9,190 nt of DNA from a bacterium (GCA_021162505.1 JAGGYO010000199.1:1-9190); one strand, 5' to 3'; shown: positions 1 through 7,194, counted from the stretch's first letter. Notes: a model not told the origin generated them from the sequence alone. Translations and numbers: made by a program.

Positions 1-460
1 TAACATTATTCCCATAAGGCGATTTTATTATTATTTTCCCTCTATCTTCTTTCTCTAATTGATACCCATTAAATTTATTAATTGCTTTACGAAATTTAGT
101 TCGGGGGTTTTCTTTGTTCTTTAAAAAATTTAAACTTATGTATTTATAAAATAATGCATCATGAGTAATACGCTCTTCTCTTCTTATTCTATTTTTTTCA
201 AGATCAACAGGAACTTCTATTTTCTGATATAATACATCTTCAACCCAAATCCCTTCTGATCTTAGTTTTATTTTAAATGGCGGTTCAAATAATCTACCAT
301 CAATAATTATATATCCATTCTTTACAATATGCCTTGCAAGAATTTTGTCCTCTTTATCTTTTGCATCATTTTTTAAAACTTTTCCAGAACCATTCAGCAT
401 CACTACTGCAACCAGTAGTACAAACACAACCAAAATCCCTTTGAAAATCTTCTTTTTCAT
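1..460 (-). CDS. Partial hypothetical exported or membrane-anchored protein (N-terminal 153 residues)
   Basis: An open frame on the minus strand begins with ATG at 460-458 and runs off the left edge without a stop. A GAGGT Shine-Dalgarno lies at 469-465, four bases before the ATG, which supports this start. The product opens with a basic stretch (MKKKIFKG) and a hydrophobic run at about residues 9-22 (ILVVFVLLVAVVML). This looks like an uncleaved signal anchor or a signal peptide. After it comes a short charged linker, then a beta-rich stretch at about residues 49-80 containing GYIIIDGRLFEPPFKIKL. By general impression this resembles small domains in secreted hypothetical proteins. The next part is very basic, with RIRREER near 90-96. 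I do not recognise a family and propose no function. The gene lies downstream of citF in the same orientation but is separated by about 700 bp of repeats, so it probably has its own promoter. Confidence 0.7.
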   Translation of the reverse strand, partial: MKKKIFKGILVVFVLLVAVVMLNGSGKVLKNDAKDKEDKILARHIVKNGYIIIDGRLFEPPFKIKLRSEGIWVEDVLYQKIEVPVDLEKNRIRREERITHDALFYKYISLNFLKNKENPRTKFRKAINKFNGYQLEKEDRGKIIIKSPYGNNV

Positions 461-516
461 ATATACCTCGTTCCCCCGTTAGAGATTCTAAACTCTAATA
501 GGACTATCTTTGATTT

Positions 517-545
517 ATTTTACAATTTTATCTCTATTTATTCAA
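517..545 (-). promoter_or_regulatory. Possible sigma70-type promoter for the left-edge hypothetical gene
   Basis: Read on the minus strand, TTGAAT (545-540) is followed after 17 bp by TAAAAT (522-517). This matches the sigma70 hexamers at 4/6 and 5/6 positions. Transcription would start near 510, giving a leader of about 50 nt. The leader contains a small TAGAG/CTCTA hairpin (480-497) before the GAGGT ribosome site. The surrounding DNA is very AT-rich, so a chance match is quite possible. Confidence 0.35.
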
Positions 546-565
546 ATTTTTTTTTAGTTTTGTAG

Positions 566-589
566 TTCGAAACTTTTAAAAGTCTCGAA
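566..589. repeat. 24-bp imperfect palindrome
   Basis: A perfect 12-bp palindrome ACTTTTAAAAGT (572-583) is flanked by one mismatched pair (A571/C584) and then by the inverted arms TTCGA (566-570) and TCGAA (585-589). It lies about 20 bp upstream of the possible -35 of the left-edge gene. It could be an operator for a dimeric regulator, or simply a DNA or RNA hairpin. No T-run suited to a terminator follows on the plus strand; on the minus strand an A-rich run follows. Confidence 0.5.
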
Positions 590-760
590 GTTGCTAATTT
601 TTTGTAATATTTCCCTCACACATAGAATTTGCAAGCAAACATTTCATGTTTTGGTCTGGAGTTGGAAAGGAAGAAATGAGAGTCGAAGAAAAAAAAGTGG
701 GATGAGTAAATGGGTTTATGAGCTGATGAGGAAATAAAAATTTGAGAAAAAATGAAAAGA

Positions 761-1016
761 TGGATTCCTAATCAAGTTAGGAATGACAGTGAATAAATGG
801 GATTCCTACGGGATAAATCCCTCTGAATGACGGGAAGTATGGATTTCTGCTTTCGCAGGAATGACAATGAAAATATGTGATAAACTTCAAAGGAATGGAT
901 CCTTCACTAACCTTCGGTCTTCGCTTCGCTCGGCTAAGGATGACAATAATACAAAAGAATAATGAGGGGTTGAAGAAAATTCTGGATTATCGGATCAAGT
1001 CCGATAATGACAGTGA
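761..1016. repeat. Cluster of five GGATT...AATGACA hairpin repeats
   Basis: Five related units follow one another. Most open with TGGAT and close with ATGACA(G/A)TGAA or a close variant. Unit 1 has ATTCCTAA (764-771) pairing with TTAGGAAT (777-784). Unit 2 has GGGAT (810-814) pairing with ATCCC (817-821) inside ATTC/GAAT. Unit 3 has ATTTCTGC (843-850) pairing with GCAGGAAT (855-862), including one G:T pair. Unit 4 has ATCCTT (899-904) pairing with AAGGAT (936-941) around a longer TTCG-rich loop. Unit 5 has ATTATCGGA (986-994) pairing with TCCGATAAT (1000-1008). Units 1 and 5 share the loop TCAAG. The stems differ in sequence but stay paired. This class of intergenic palindrome is widespread in bacterial genomes; it resembles REP/MITE-like dispersed repeats, but I cannot name the family. 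Confidence 0.75.
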
Positions 1017-1126
1017 AAAAATGAAATTATTATACTTAATTCGGAACCAAACAAATAAAATATTGAGAAATAATAAAATTATTACTTATATTTTGGGTTC
1101 TTCCTTTTGCCCATCATACTATTTTT

Positions 1127-1154
1127 ATAACTCATAACTCAAAACTCACAACTC
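1127..1154. repeat. Four-copy heptanucleotide tandem repeat
   Basis: Four consecutive 7-mers, ATAACTC, ATAACTC, AAAACTC and ACAACTC, fill 1127-1154 exactly and end two bases before the citF stop codon. On the coding strand the unit is GAGTTNT. The constant AACTC core with variable first bases resembles short tandemly repeated heptamers known from other bacteria. Function is unknown. Confidence 0.75.
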
Positions 1155-1156
1155 TT

Positions 1157-2722
1157 TTAATATTTCTCAACAACCTGCTTAATTGTGTCAAGTATGGTGC
1201 CGTCACGGTATTCGATAAAACCACAGACCTTATCTGAATATTCTGCCATTTTGGGATTATTGGTTATGAGTTCCACTTTTTTTCTAAGGTCGTGAATATC
1301 TCTTATTGGTAAACCCTTGCTTTTTAAGTTTTCAATGAGGTCCTTGCGTCTAGGATTTATGGCAATACCTCTCTCCGTAACAAGAATATCAACCGTTTCG
1401 CCAGGGGTGATAATAGTATTTACTTTATCAACGACTGTAGGTATTCTTGCACGAAATGAAGGGGCTACTATCACAGTTAATTTTGCACCGGCAGATGTAT
1501 CGGAATGACCACCTGAAGCGCCCTGAGCATAACCGTGAGAATCGACCAGAACATTTACATTAAAATCTGTATCTATCTCATATGCAGCAAGAACTACAAT
1601 ATCAAGATCATTAATGATGGCACCGCTATTAAAAGGATTTGCGTAAAAATCTGCGCTTATCTCAATATGATCATCATTATTAAGAAGCGAAGAGACAACA
1701 CCTTTATCAAAACTTTGAACATCAAACATCTTTTTAAAAAGTCCTCTTTTGTAAAGATCAATCATATAGCTTGAAATGCCGCCAATAGCATATGATCCCA
1801 CAACCTGTTTTTTTTCCATTATATCAGCAAGATATTTAGCGGTTGCTAAAGATGCACCGCCTGCTCCTGTTTGAAAAGACATTCCCTGGCCAAAATATCC
1901 GGAATACAGGATAGCTTTAGCAGCATTTTCAGCAATGACCAGATCAACAGGATTTTTTGTAAGTCGCGTTGAACCACTACCTATCTTATCCGGATCACCG
2001 ATCCTATCTATCTTAACAATATAGTCGATCTCGTATTGAGGAATAGAAATAGGTGTATTGGGGTATTCTACAAGGTGGTCTGTTATTGCAATAGTACAAT
2101 TTGCATATTTAGCATCAACCATTGCATATCCAAGTGAGCCACATGCAGAAGGACCTCTTACTCCATTGAGATTTCCTTCTTTATCAGATGAGGGGGCTCC
2201 GATAAATGCAACATCAATTTTGACCTCACCGGTCTTTATTGCTCTTGCTCTCCCTCCATGCGATCTAATAATAACGGGGATATCCATTTTACCTCGGCTG
2301 ACAAATTTTCCTAATTCACCGCGAAGACCTGAAGTGAATATCCTTTTTATAACACCATTCTCGACATATTCATATAGGTTTTGATGTGCGGAAGTGAGCG
2401 AACTTGAGAATATTGTAAGGTCTTTAAATCCCATTTTGTCAAGGGTTTTCATAACTTTCATCAGTAGATGATCTCCGTTTCTTAAATGATGATGAAATGA
2501 TATAGTATCTCCGTTCTTTAGGCCCGAGAGTTCAATAACCTTTTCTAAGGAATTTATTAGCTTTTTTCTACCTGGTAGAGAGCTTCTTATCTTTGTGGGT
2601 ACCTGTGTAATTTCTTCTTTGGAAACCTTTCTGATCCTATTAAATGGTCCCTTATAGGGTTTTAAATTTCCCAATCCTTCTACAAATTTAGGTATATCAA
2701 TTCCCAATTTATTCTTCATCAT
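1157..2722 (-). CDS. citF: Citrate lyase alpha subunit (citrate:acetyl-ACP transferase)
   Basis: CitF exchanges the acetyl group on the acyl carrier subunit CitD for citrate, forming citryl-ACP and releasing acetate. This is the first half-reaction of cytoplasmic citrate lyase. The 521-residue length is close to the usual size (about 510). Visible family features are an N-terminal GLGNLKPYKGPF (16-27), HHHLRNGD (77-84), SHGGRARA (154-161), the glycine-rich GQGMSFQTGAGGAS (278-291), GYAQGASGGHSDTSAG (397-412), and a C-terminal part with PSFRARIPTVVD (421-432) and TERGIAINPRR (449-459). Two adjacent ATGs lie at 2722 and 2719. The AGGAG site, which overlaps the citE stop, is only 3 nt from the first and 6 nt from the second, so 2719 may be the true start. 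The gene is last in the operon, 6 bp after citE. Confidence 0.96.
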   Translation of the reverse strand: MMKNKLGIDIPKFVEGLGNLKPYKGPFNRIRKVSKEEITQVPTKIRSSLPGRKKLINSLEKVIELSGLKNGDTISFHHHLRNGDHLLMKVMKTLDKMGFKDLTIFSSSLTSAHQNLYEYVENGVIKRIFTSGLRGELGKFVSRGKMDIPVIIRSHGGRARAIKTGEVKIDVAFIGAPSSDKEGNLNGVRGPSACGSLGYAMVDAKYANCTIAITDHLVEYPNTPISIPQYEIDYIVKIDRIGDPDKIGSGSTRLTKNPVDLVIAENAAKAILYSGYFGQGMSFQTGAGGASLATAKYLADIMEKKQVVGSYAIGGISSYMIDLYKRGLFKKMFDVQSFDKGVVSSLLNNDDHIEISADFYANPFNSGAIINDLDIVVLAAYEIDTDFNVNVLVDSHGYAQGASGGHSDTSAGAKLTVIVAPSFRARIPTVVDKVNTIITPGETVDILVTERGIAINPRRKDLIENLKSKGLPIRDIHDLRKKVELITNNPKMAEYSDKVCGFIEYRDGTILDTIKQVVEKY

Positions 2723-2728
2723 ATTCTC

Positions 2729-3604
2729 CTATTTTAATAGATCTAATATTGTAATTATCTTTTCTGCGCGCTTTACAACTGGAGGATCGATCATCTTACC
2801 CTTACATGCAATAACTCCTTTTCCCAAATTTAATCCGTGATTATAAGCATTAATAACCTCTTTTGCCCATTTAATCTCCTTTTCAGTGGGCATGAAAACC
2901 TTGTGTACCGGATCTATTTGTCTTGGATTGATCACCGCTTTCCCTGTAAATCCTATTTTTTTTATTAGTTTTGTCTCCTCTATTAATCCTTCCTCATCAT
3001 TGATATCGGTAAATACAGTATCAAGCACATCGATCTTGGCTGCTTTTGCAGCCATAACGATCCTTGATCTTGCCCAAAGTATCTCTTCTGCTGTTTTTGT
3101 TTTTGCTATTCCCATATCCGCTGTGAGATCCTGACCACCAATGGTAATAGCATTAACACGCTTTGATGCTGTGGCGATGGAAAAGGCATTTTCGACACCG
3201 AGTGCTGTCTCTATCATTGGATGAATATTAATGCTTCCAATTTTGATACCGTTTTCCTTCTCGCATTTCTCTATCAATTCTTCAAGTTTACTAACATCTT
3301 CAGGTGTATTTGTCTTGGGTAACCTTATGGCTTGTAAATTCTTTGATGCAATAATTTCTTTTACATCATTCTTAAAACAGGAGGTAGTAATTGGATTTAC
3401 TCGAACTGTAATTTCTATATTTTCATATGCACGATATGTTATCATATTGGCAACAAGATCTCTGGCAGCATCTTTCTCGCTTAAAGGAACGGAGTCCTCG
3501 AGATCAAATAATACAGAATCAGCACCAAAAATATCCGCGACTTGGAGCATACCCGGATTATTACCCGGAATATAGAGCATTGTTCTTCTAAGCTTGATCT
3601 TCAT
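2729..3604 (-). CDS. citE: Citrate lyase beta subunit (citryl-ACP lyase)
   Basis: CitE cleaves citryl-ACP to oxaloacetate and acetyl-ACP, completing the citrate lyase cycle. It is an Mg2+-dependent TIM barrel of the HpcH/HpaI aldolase superfamily. The 291-residue length is normal for CitE. Visible signatures are RRTMLYIPGNNPGML (6-20), DSVLFDLEDSVPLSEKDAAR (29-48), RVNP (68-71), IRLPKT (93-98), MIETALGVENA (130-140, with metal-ligand candidate E132), TIGGQDLTADMG (154-165, with D159), and GKAVINPRQIDPVH (221-234). Standalone CitE-like proteins such as malyl-CoA or citramalyl-CoA lyases share this fold, but the flanking citD and citF fix the assignment. The start has GAGGT seven bases upstream. 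The gene overlaps the end of citD by 17 bp, which suggests translational coupling. Confidence 0.96.
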   Translation of the reverse strand: MKIKLRRTMLYIPGNNPGMLQVADIFGADSVLFDLEDSVPLSEKDAARDLVANMITYRAYENIEITVRVNPITTSCFKNDVKEIIASKNLQAIRLPKTNTPEDVSKLEELIEKCEKENGIKIGSINIHPMIETALGVENAFSIATASKRVNAITIGGQDLTADMGIAKTKTAEEILWARSRIVMAAKAAKIDVLDTVFTDINDEEGLIEETKLIKKIGFTGKAVINPRQIDPVHKVFMPTEKEIKWAKEVINAYNHGLNLGKGVIACKGKMIDPPVVKRAEKIITILDLLK

Positions 3605-3863
3605 TTTTAATACCTCTATTCAATACTGTTTTCAGTCGCGCCTTAATTGTGAGATTCATTGCACCGCTATCATGTATTTTTATATATACTTTGTCAATAT
3701 TCCTTGCCTTTAATTCTTCAATGACCAGATATTCGATCTCCTTATTGTGTAATTGACTTATTGAAGATTCAACTTCAATTTTTACCCCATCTGATGGTTC
3801 AATATAGATCATTAGATCACTGGACTCCAGACTACCGCACTGAGCTTTTTTGATAATCTTCAT
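3588..3863 (-). CDS. citD: Citrate lyase gamma subunit (acyl carrier protein)
   Basis: CitD is the small acyl carrier protein of citrate lyase. It carries the 2'-(5''-triphosphoribosyl)-3'-dephospho-CoA group through which acetyl and citryl are swapped. I chose ATG at 3863-3861. A GGAG ribosome site lies seven bases before it, whereas the in-frame GTG at 3869-3867 sits one base from that site and is too close to be used. With this start the protein has 91 residues and reads MKIIKKAQCGSLESSD. That puts a serine at position 14, the residue modified in the Klebsiella enzyme. This family begins with a similar K-A-x-x-G-(S/T)-L-E-S block. The rest (IEYLVIEELKARNIDKVYIKIHDSGAM in two parts, about residues 43-69) is the usual conserved C-terminal half. 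It lies 36 bp after icd and overlaps citE by 17 bp. Confidence 0.95.
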   Translation of the reverse strand: MKIIKKAQCGSLESSDLMIYIEPSDGVKIEVESSISQLHNKEIEYLVIEELKARNIDKVYIKIHDSGAMNLTIKARLKTVLNRGIKNEDQA

Positions 3864-3884
3864 ATTCACTCTCCAATAAAATGA

Positions 3885-3899
3885 GGAAAAATCTTTTCC
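3885..3899 (-). terminator. Short hairpin between icd and citD (possible attenuator or processing site)
   Basis: Immediately after the icd stop codon the minus strand reads GGAAAA-GAT-TTTTCC, a perfect 6-bp stem with a 3-nt loop, followed by TCATTTTATT. The stem is mostly A:T and the T-run is interrupted, so it is too weak to be a full terminator. It could lower transcription into citDEF or protect the upstream mRNA end, separating the level of aconitase/IDH from that of citrate lyase. Confidence 0.35.
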
Positions 3900-5144
3900 C
3901 TATTCCATATTATTTATAATTGCATCTGCAAATTCCGAACATTTAACCTTAGTAGCACCTTCCATCAATCTGGCAAAATCATAGGTTACGGTTTTATTTA
4001 AGATCGTTATTTCAAAAGCATTTTCAATTATGGTAGCTGCTTCCTTCCATCCTAAATATTGCAGCATTAAAACAGAAGACATAAGAATGGAACCGGGATT
4101 GACTTTATCTAATCCGGCATGCTTCGGTGCTGTTCCATGGGTTGCTTCGAATAAAGAAATACCTGATAAATAATTAATATTACCTCCGGGAGCTATGCCA
4201 ATTCCGCCGACTTCCGCAGCCATTGCATCTGACATATAATCACCGTTGAGATTCATTGTAGCAATTACATCGTACTCTGCCGGTCTTAAAAGTATTTGTT
4301 GTAAAAAAGCATCAGCTATTACATCTTTAATAATTATTTCATGTCCATTTTTCGGATTAATGATCTTTACCCATGGACCTTTATCGATGATTTTACCATT
4401 AAAATCATCTTTGGCGACTTCATAACCCCATGTTCTAAATGCACCCTCGGTAAATTTCATTATATTTCCTTTATGAACAATTGTTACGGATTTCCTGTCA
4501 TTATCAATTGCATATTGAATTGCCGCGCTTACCAATCTTTTCGACCCACTTTTAGAGATTGGCTTAATTCCAATTCCTGAATCTTTTTTTATATCAATAT
4601 TATATTCAGATTTTATAAAGTCAATAATTTTCAATGCCTCTTCACTACCTTCTTTCCATTCTATTCCTGCATAAACATCTTCGGTATTTTCTCTAAAAAC
4701 AACCATATCAACCAATTCAGGATGTTTGACAGGTGATGGAACGCCTTTAAACCATTTTACTGGCCTTAGGCAGACATAGAGGTCGAGTTTTTGCCTTAAT
4801 GCTACATTCAAGCTTCTGAAACCACCACCCACAGGTGTGGTCAACGGTCCTTTTATTGCAACTTTATATTCCCTAATTGCTTCAACAGTTTCATTAGGAA
4901 GATATTCACCATAAATGGAATTTGCTTTTTCTCCGGCATATATTTCCATCCACTCAATTTTCTTATCCCCTTTATATGCTTTTTTAATTGCTGCATCAAC
5001 AATATTTTTCATTGCGGGAGTTATATCCGTACCAATACCATCGCCTTCAATAAAAGGTATGATGGGATTATCAGGTATATTCATTTTACCATTTTCTATG
5101 GTAATATTTTGACCATTTTCAGGTATTTTGTATTTATTTTCCAT
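3900..5144 (-). CDS. icd: Isocitrate dehydrogenase, probably NADP-dependent
   Basis: The enzyme interconverts isocitrate and 2-oxoglutarate plus CO2 in the cytoplasm. The 414-residue protein aligns by eye over its full length with the E. coli-type homodimeric enzyme. Visible features are IEGDGIG (32-38), the substrate loop GGGFRSLNVALRQ (106-118) with S111 equivalent to the phosphorylated E. coli Ser113, R127 and R151, RENTEDVYAGIEW (151-163), K225, the metal ligands D302 and D306 in NLNGDYMSDA, and HGTAPKHAG (336-344). Of the residues that contact the NADP 2'-phosphate in E. coli, K341 (Lys344), V348 (Val351), Y388 (Tyr391) and R392 (Arg395) are kept, but Tyr345 is replaced by H342. NADP preference is therefore likely but not certain. 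AGGAG lies seven bases before the ATG. The gene begins 2 bp after the aconitase stop, so the two are surely co-transcribed. Confidence 0.95.
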   Translation of the reverse strand: MENKYKIPENGQNITIENGKMNIPDNPIIPFIEGDGIGTDITPAMKNIVDAAIKKAYKGDKKIEWMEIYAGEKANSIYGEYLPNETVEAIREYKVAIKGPLTTPVGGGFRSLNVALRQKLDLYVCLRPVKWFKGVPSPVKHPELVDMVVFRENTEDVYAGIEWKEGSEEALKIIDFIKSEYNIDIKKDSGIGIKPISKSGSKRLVSAAIQYAIDNDRKSVTIVHKGNIMKFTEGAFRTWGYEVAKDDFNGKIIDKGPWVKIINPKNGHEIIIKDVIADAFLQQILLRPAEYDVIATMNLNGDYMSDAMAAEVGGIGIAPGGNINYLSGISLFEATHGTAPKHAGLDKVNPGSILMSSVLMLQYLGWKEAATIIENAFEITILNKTVTYDFARLMEGATKVKCSEFADAIINNME

Positions 5145-5146
5145 AA

Positions 5147-7081
5147 TTATTCTCCTTTATTATGTTTTTTTACAAATTGCAGCTTTCCGCCCTCTTTCAG
5201 TATTGCTACTTGATTTTTCGTGAAAGTGTGCACAAGTTCATATTCTTTGTCTTTGGTAAAATTTTTCATCTTAACCGGCTGCTTATTAAGATTTGTAACA
5301 TCTATTTCAAATTTATCTCCTTGATCAATGGTATCATAATCGGCTTTATTTTTAAATTCAAGCGGAACTATACCGAAATTGATAAGATTTGCAAGATGAA
5401 TCCTTGAGAATGATTTTACAATAACCGCTTTCACGCCGAGATATGACGGTGCAATTGCAGCATGTTCTCTTGAAGAACCCTGTCCGTAATTTTCTCCGGC
5501 TACAATAAACCCACCATGTTTCGCCATTGCCCTATCATAGAATTTCTCATCAATTACCCGGAAAACGAATTTAGAGATCTCAGGAATATTGGATCTGAAT
5601 GGTAATATTTGAGCTCCGGCGGGCATAATATGATCAGTTGTAATATCTTCACCAACCTTTATTAATACTTCCCCGTTAAGTTTATCGGGTAAAGTATTTT
5701 TTAATGGTAATGGTTTGATATTGGGTCCTTTTACAATTTTGATATTTTGTGCTTCTTCAATGGGTAACGGTGGAATGATCATAGAATCATCAATTATGAA
5801 TTTCTTAGGTAATTTAATGGTAAACGGTTTTATACCTAATTTCCTCGGATCGGTAAATTTACCTATGAGCATGCATGCTGCTGCAACTTCAGGTGAAGTG
5901 AGAAATACACTGGCAGATTTCGTTCCGGATCTCCCAAGAAAATTCCTATTGAATGTTCGTACCGAAATTTCATTACTTCCCGGCGCAAAGCCCATTCCAA
6001 TACATGGACCACAAGCAGATTCAAGTATGCGAACCCCTGCTTTAACAAAGGATTTTATCCACCCTTCTTCAGATAAATGTGTTAAGATCTGTCTTGAACC
6101 CGGGAGTAATCCCGCACTAATGTTTTCTGCAATTTTTTTGCCGTCAAGCATTTTTGCAACTGTTACAAGATCAGTATAAGAAGAGTTGGTACATGAACCG
6201 ATTATTACCTGATCAACTGATTGACCTTCAACCTCGGAAATGGGAGCAATATTGCCCGGTGAATGTGGTTTAGCAACCATTGGTTCTATTTCGGATAGAT
6301 CAACTTCGAATACTTCATCATAAGTTGCATCTTGGTCTGCACCCAATTCTATCCAATCTTTTTCTCTATTTTGTTTTTTTAAGAAATCAAGTGTAATCTT
6401 GTCTGATGGGAAAATAGAGGTAGTAAGTCCCATCTCGGTTCCCATATTTGTAATTGTTGCTCTCTGTGGAACATTAAGTGTTTTTAATCCTTCACCGGTA
6501 TATTCAAATACCCTGCCTCTACCGCCTTTTACTCCATATTTACTTAAAAGGTAAAGAGCAACATCCTTTGCACTGACAAACGCCTGTAACTCACCTTTAA
6601 GATGAATATTGACAATTTTTGGCATTTTAATCGTATAAGGCTCCCCAGCCATGGCAAGAGCAACATCCAAGCCGCCCGCACCTATGGATATCATACCGAT
6701 ACCACCGCCGGTGGGTGTATGTGAATCAGAGCCGATCAATGTTTTACCCGGTACATCAAATCTTTCCAGATTTACCTGATGACATATTCCATTTCCGGGT
6801 CTGGAATAATAAATACCGAATCTTTTAGCAATGCTTTCAAGATATTTGTGATCATCCTGATTTCTAAAATCGGCTTGAAGCATATTGTGGTCTGCATAAC
6901 TAATAGCTTTTTCTGCTTTCACCCGATCCAAACCGAGGCGTTCAAATTCCAGATAAGCCATTGTTCCTGTGGCATCTTGAGTTAGAGTGTGATCAATGCG
7001 AATGGAAATAGAATTCCCTACTTCCATTTTCCCTGAAACAAGATGGGCGCTAAGAATCTTTCTTGTAAGATTAAGTCCCAT
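5147..7081 (-). CDS. acn: Aconitate hydratase, short Aquifex-type
   Basis: This [4Fe-4S] enzyme interconverts citrate and isocitrate through cis-aconitate. The 644-residue length fits the short aconitases of the Aquifex type rather than the roughly 900-residue AcnA. The N-terminal catalytic part contains DHTLTQDATG (30-39), SDSHTPTGGGIG (118-129), and the three cluster cysteines, C297 in GSCTNSS and C357 and C360 in ESACGPCIGMG. RNFLGRSG (379-386) follows. A linker leads to the C-terminal swivel domain with GEDITTDHIMPAG (477-489) and the active-site motif NYGQGSSREHAA (531-542), then KSFSRIHLANLINFGIVPL (556-574). All expected motifs are intact. The start is supported by AGGAGG at 7092-7087, five bases from the ATG. 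It is the first gene of a five-gene operon. A related fold is used by 3-isopropylmalate and homoaconitate dehydratases, but length and context favour aconitase. Confidence 0.95.
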   Translation of the reverse strand: MGLNLTRKILSAHLVSGKMEVGNSISIRIDHTLTQDATGTMAYLEFERLGLDRVKAEKAISYADHNMLQADFRNQDDHKYLESIAKRFGIYYSRPGNGICHQVNLERFDVPGKTLIGSDSHTPTGGGIGMISIGAGGLDVALAMAGEPYTIKMPKIVNIHLKGELQAFVSAKDVALYLLSKYGVKGGRGRVFEYTGEGLKTLNVPQRATITNMGTEMGLTTSIFPSDKITLDFLKKQNREKDWIELGADQDATYDEVFEVDLSEIEPMVAKPHSPGNIAPISEVEGQSVDQVIIGSCTNSSYTDLVTVAKMLDGKKIAENISAGLLPGSRQILTHLSEEGWIKSFVKAGVRILESACGPCIGMGFAPGSNEISVRTFNRNFLGRSGTKSASVFLTSPEVAAACMLIGKFTDPRKLGIKPFTIKLPKKFIIDDSMIIPPLPIEEAQNIKIVKGPNIKPLPLKNTLPDKLNGEVLIKVGEDITTDHIMPAGAQILPFRSNIPEISKFVFRVIDEKFYDRAMAKHGGFIVAGENYGQGSSREHAAIAPSYLGVKAVIVKSFSRIHLANLINFGIVPLEFKNKADYDTIDQGDKFEIDVTNLNKQPVKMKNFTKDKEYELVHTFTKNQVAILKEGGKLQFVKKHNKGE

Positions 7082-7166
7082 AGGATCCTCCTATAATATA
7101 AGAAAATATTATTAATTAATTGATATTTTACACGCAATTTATTCACATGCAACTCCATTTTTTTTA

Positions 7167-7194
7167 ATTATATCACTTTATTTTTTTTTGTCAA
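7167..7194 (-). promoter_or_regulatory. Sigma70-type promoter of the acn-icd-citDEF operon
   Basis: On the minus strand a perfect TTGACA (7194-7189) and a perfect TATAAT (7172-7167) are 16 bp apart. Transcription would begin near 7160, leaving a leader of about 80 nt before the aconitase ATG. No other comparably strong promoter is seen upstream of the later genes of the operon. A spacer of 16 instead of 17 bp is slightly short. Confidence 0.75.

Larger units (their letters stand above)
461..1156. other. Non-coding interval with palindrome, hairpin repeats and heptads
   Basis: This stretch of nearly 700 bp holds no convincing gene. It contains, in order, the leader and possible promoter of the left-edge gene, a 24-bp imperfect palindrome at 566-589, a featureless purine-rich part (about 640-760), five hairpin repeat units (761-1016), an AT-rich part (1020-1126), and a four-copy heptad repeat at 1127-1154 abutting the citF stop. 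An 86-codon open frame at 877-1137 crosses hairpin repeats and is not credible as a gene. I see no clear rho-independent terminator for the citF operon, although the hairpin repeats could stop or stabilise transcripts. Confidence 0.7.

Noticed and set aside
676..737. Two tiny overlapping frames (MRVEEKKVG and MSKWVYELMRK) with a purine-rich upstream stretch
   Set aside because: They are only 9 and 11 residues long, no promoter is seen, and the DNA is purine-rich, so such frames arise easily by chance.
1085..1121. Possible terminator after citF (TGGG/CCCA arms with AT-rich palindromes)
   Set aside because: The stem is only 4 bp with a loop of about 12 nt, and no T-run follows in the direction of transcription.
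877..1137. 86-codon open frame on the plus strand
   Set aside because: It crosses the hairpin repeats and ends in the heptad repeat. The translation is repeat-derived, with no ribosome site and no recognisable domain.
5715..6179. 154-codon plus-strand frame inside the aconitase gene
   Set aside because: It is antisense to the strongly conserved coding sequence of aconitase, including two of the three cluster cysteines, and is a frame shadow.
7079..7158. Upstream ATG at 7158-7156 at the predicted acn transcription start, opening a frame that runs out of phase into acn
   Set aside because: There is no ribosome site, the codon content is random AT-rich sequence, and the acn ATG has an excellent AGGAGG. 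I consider it accidental.
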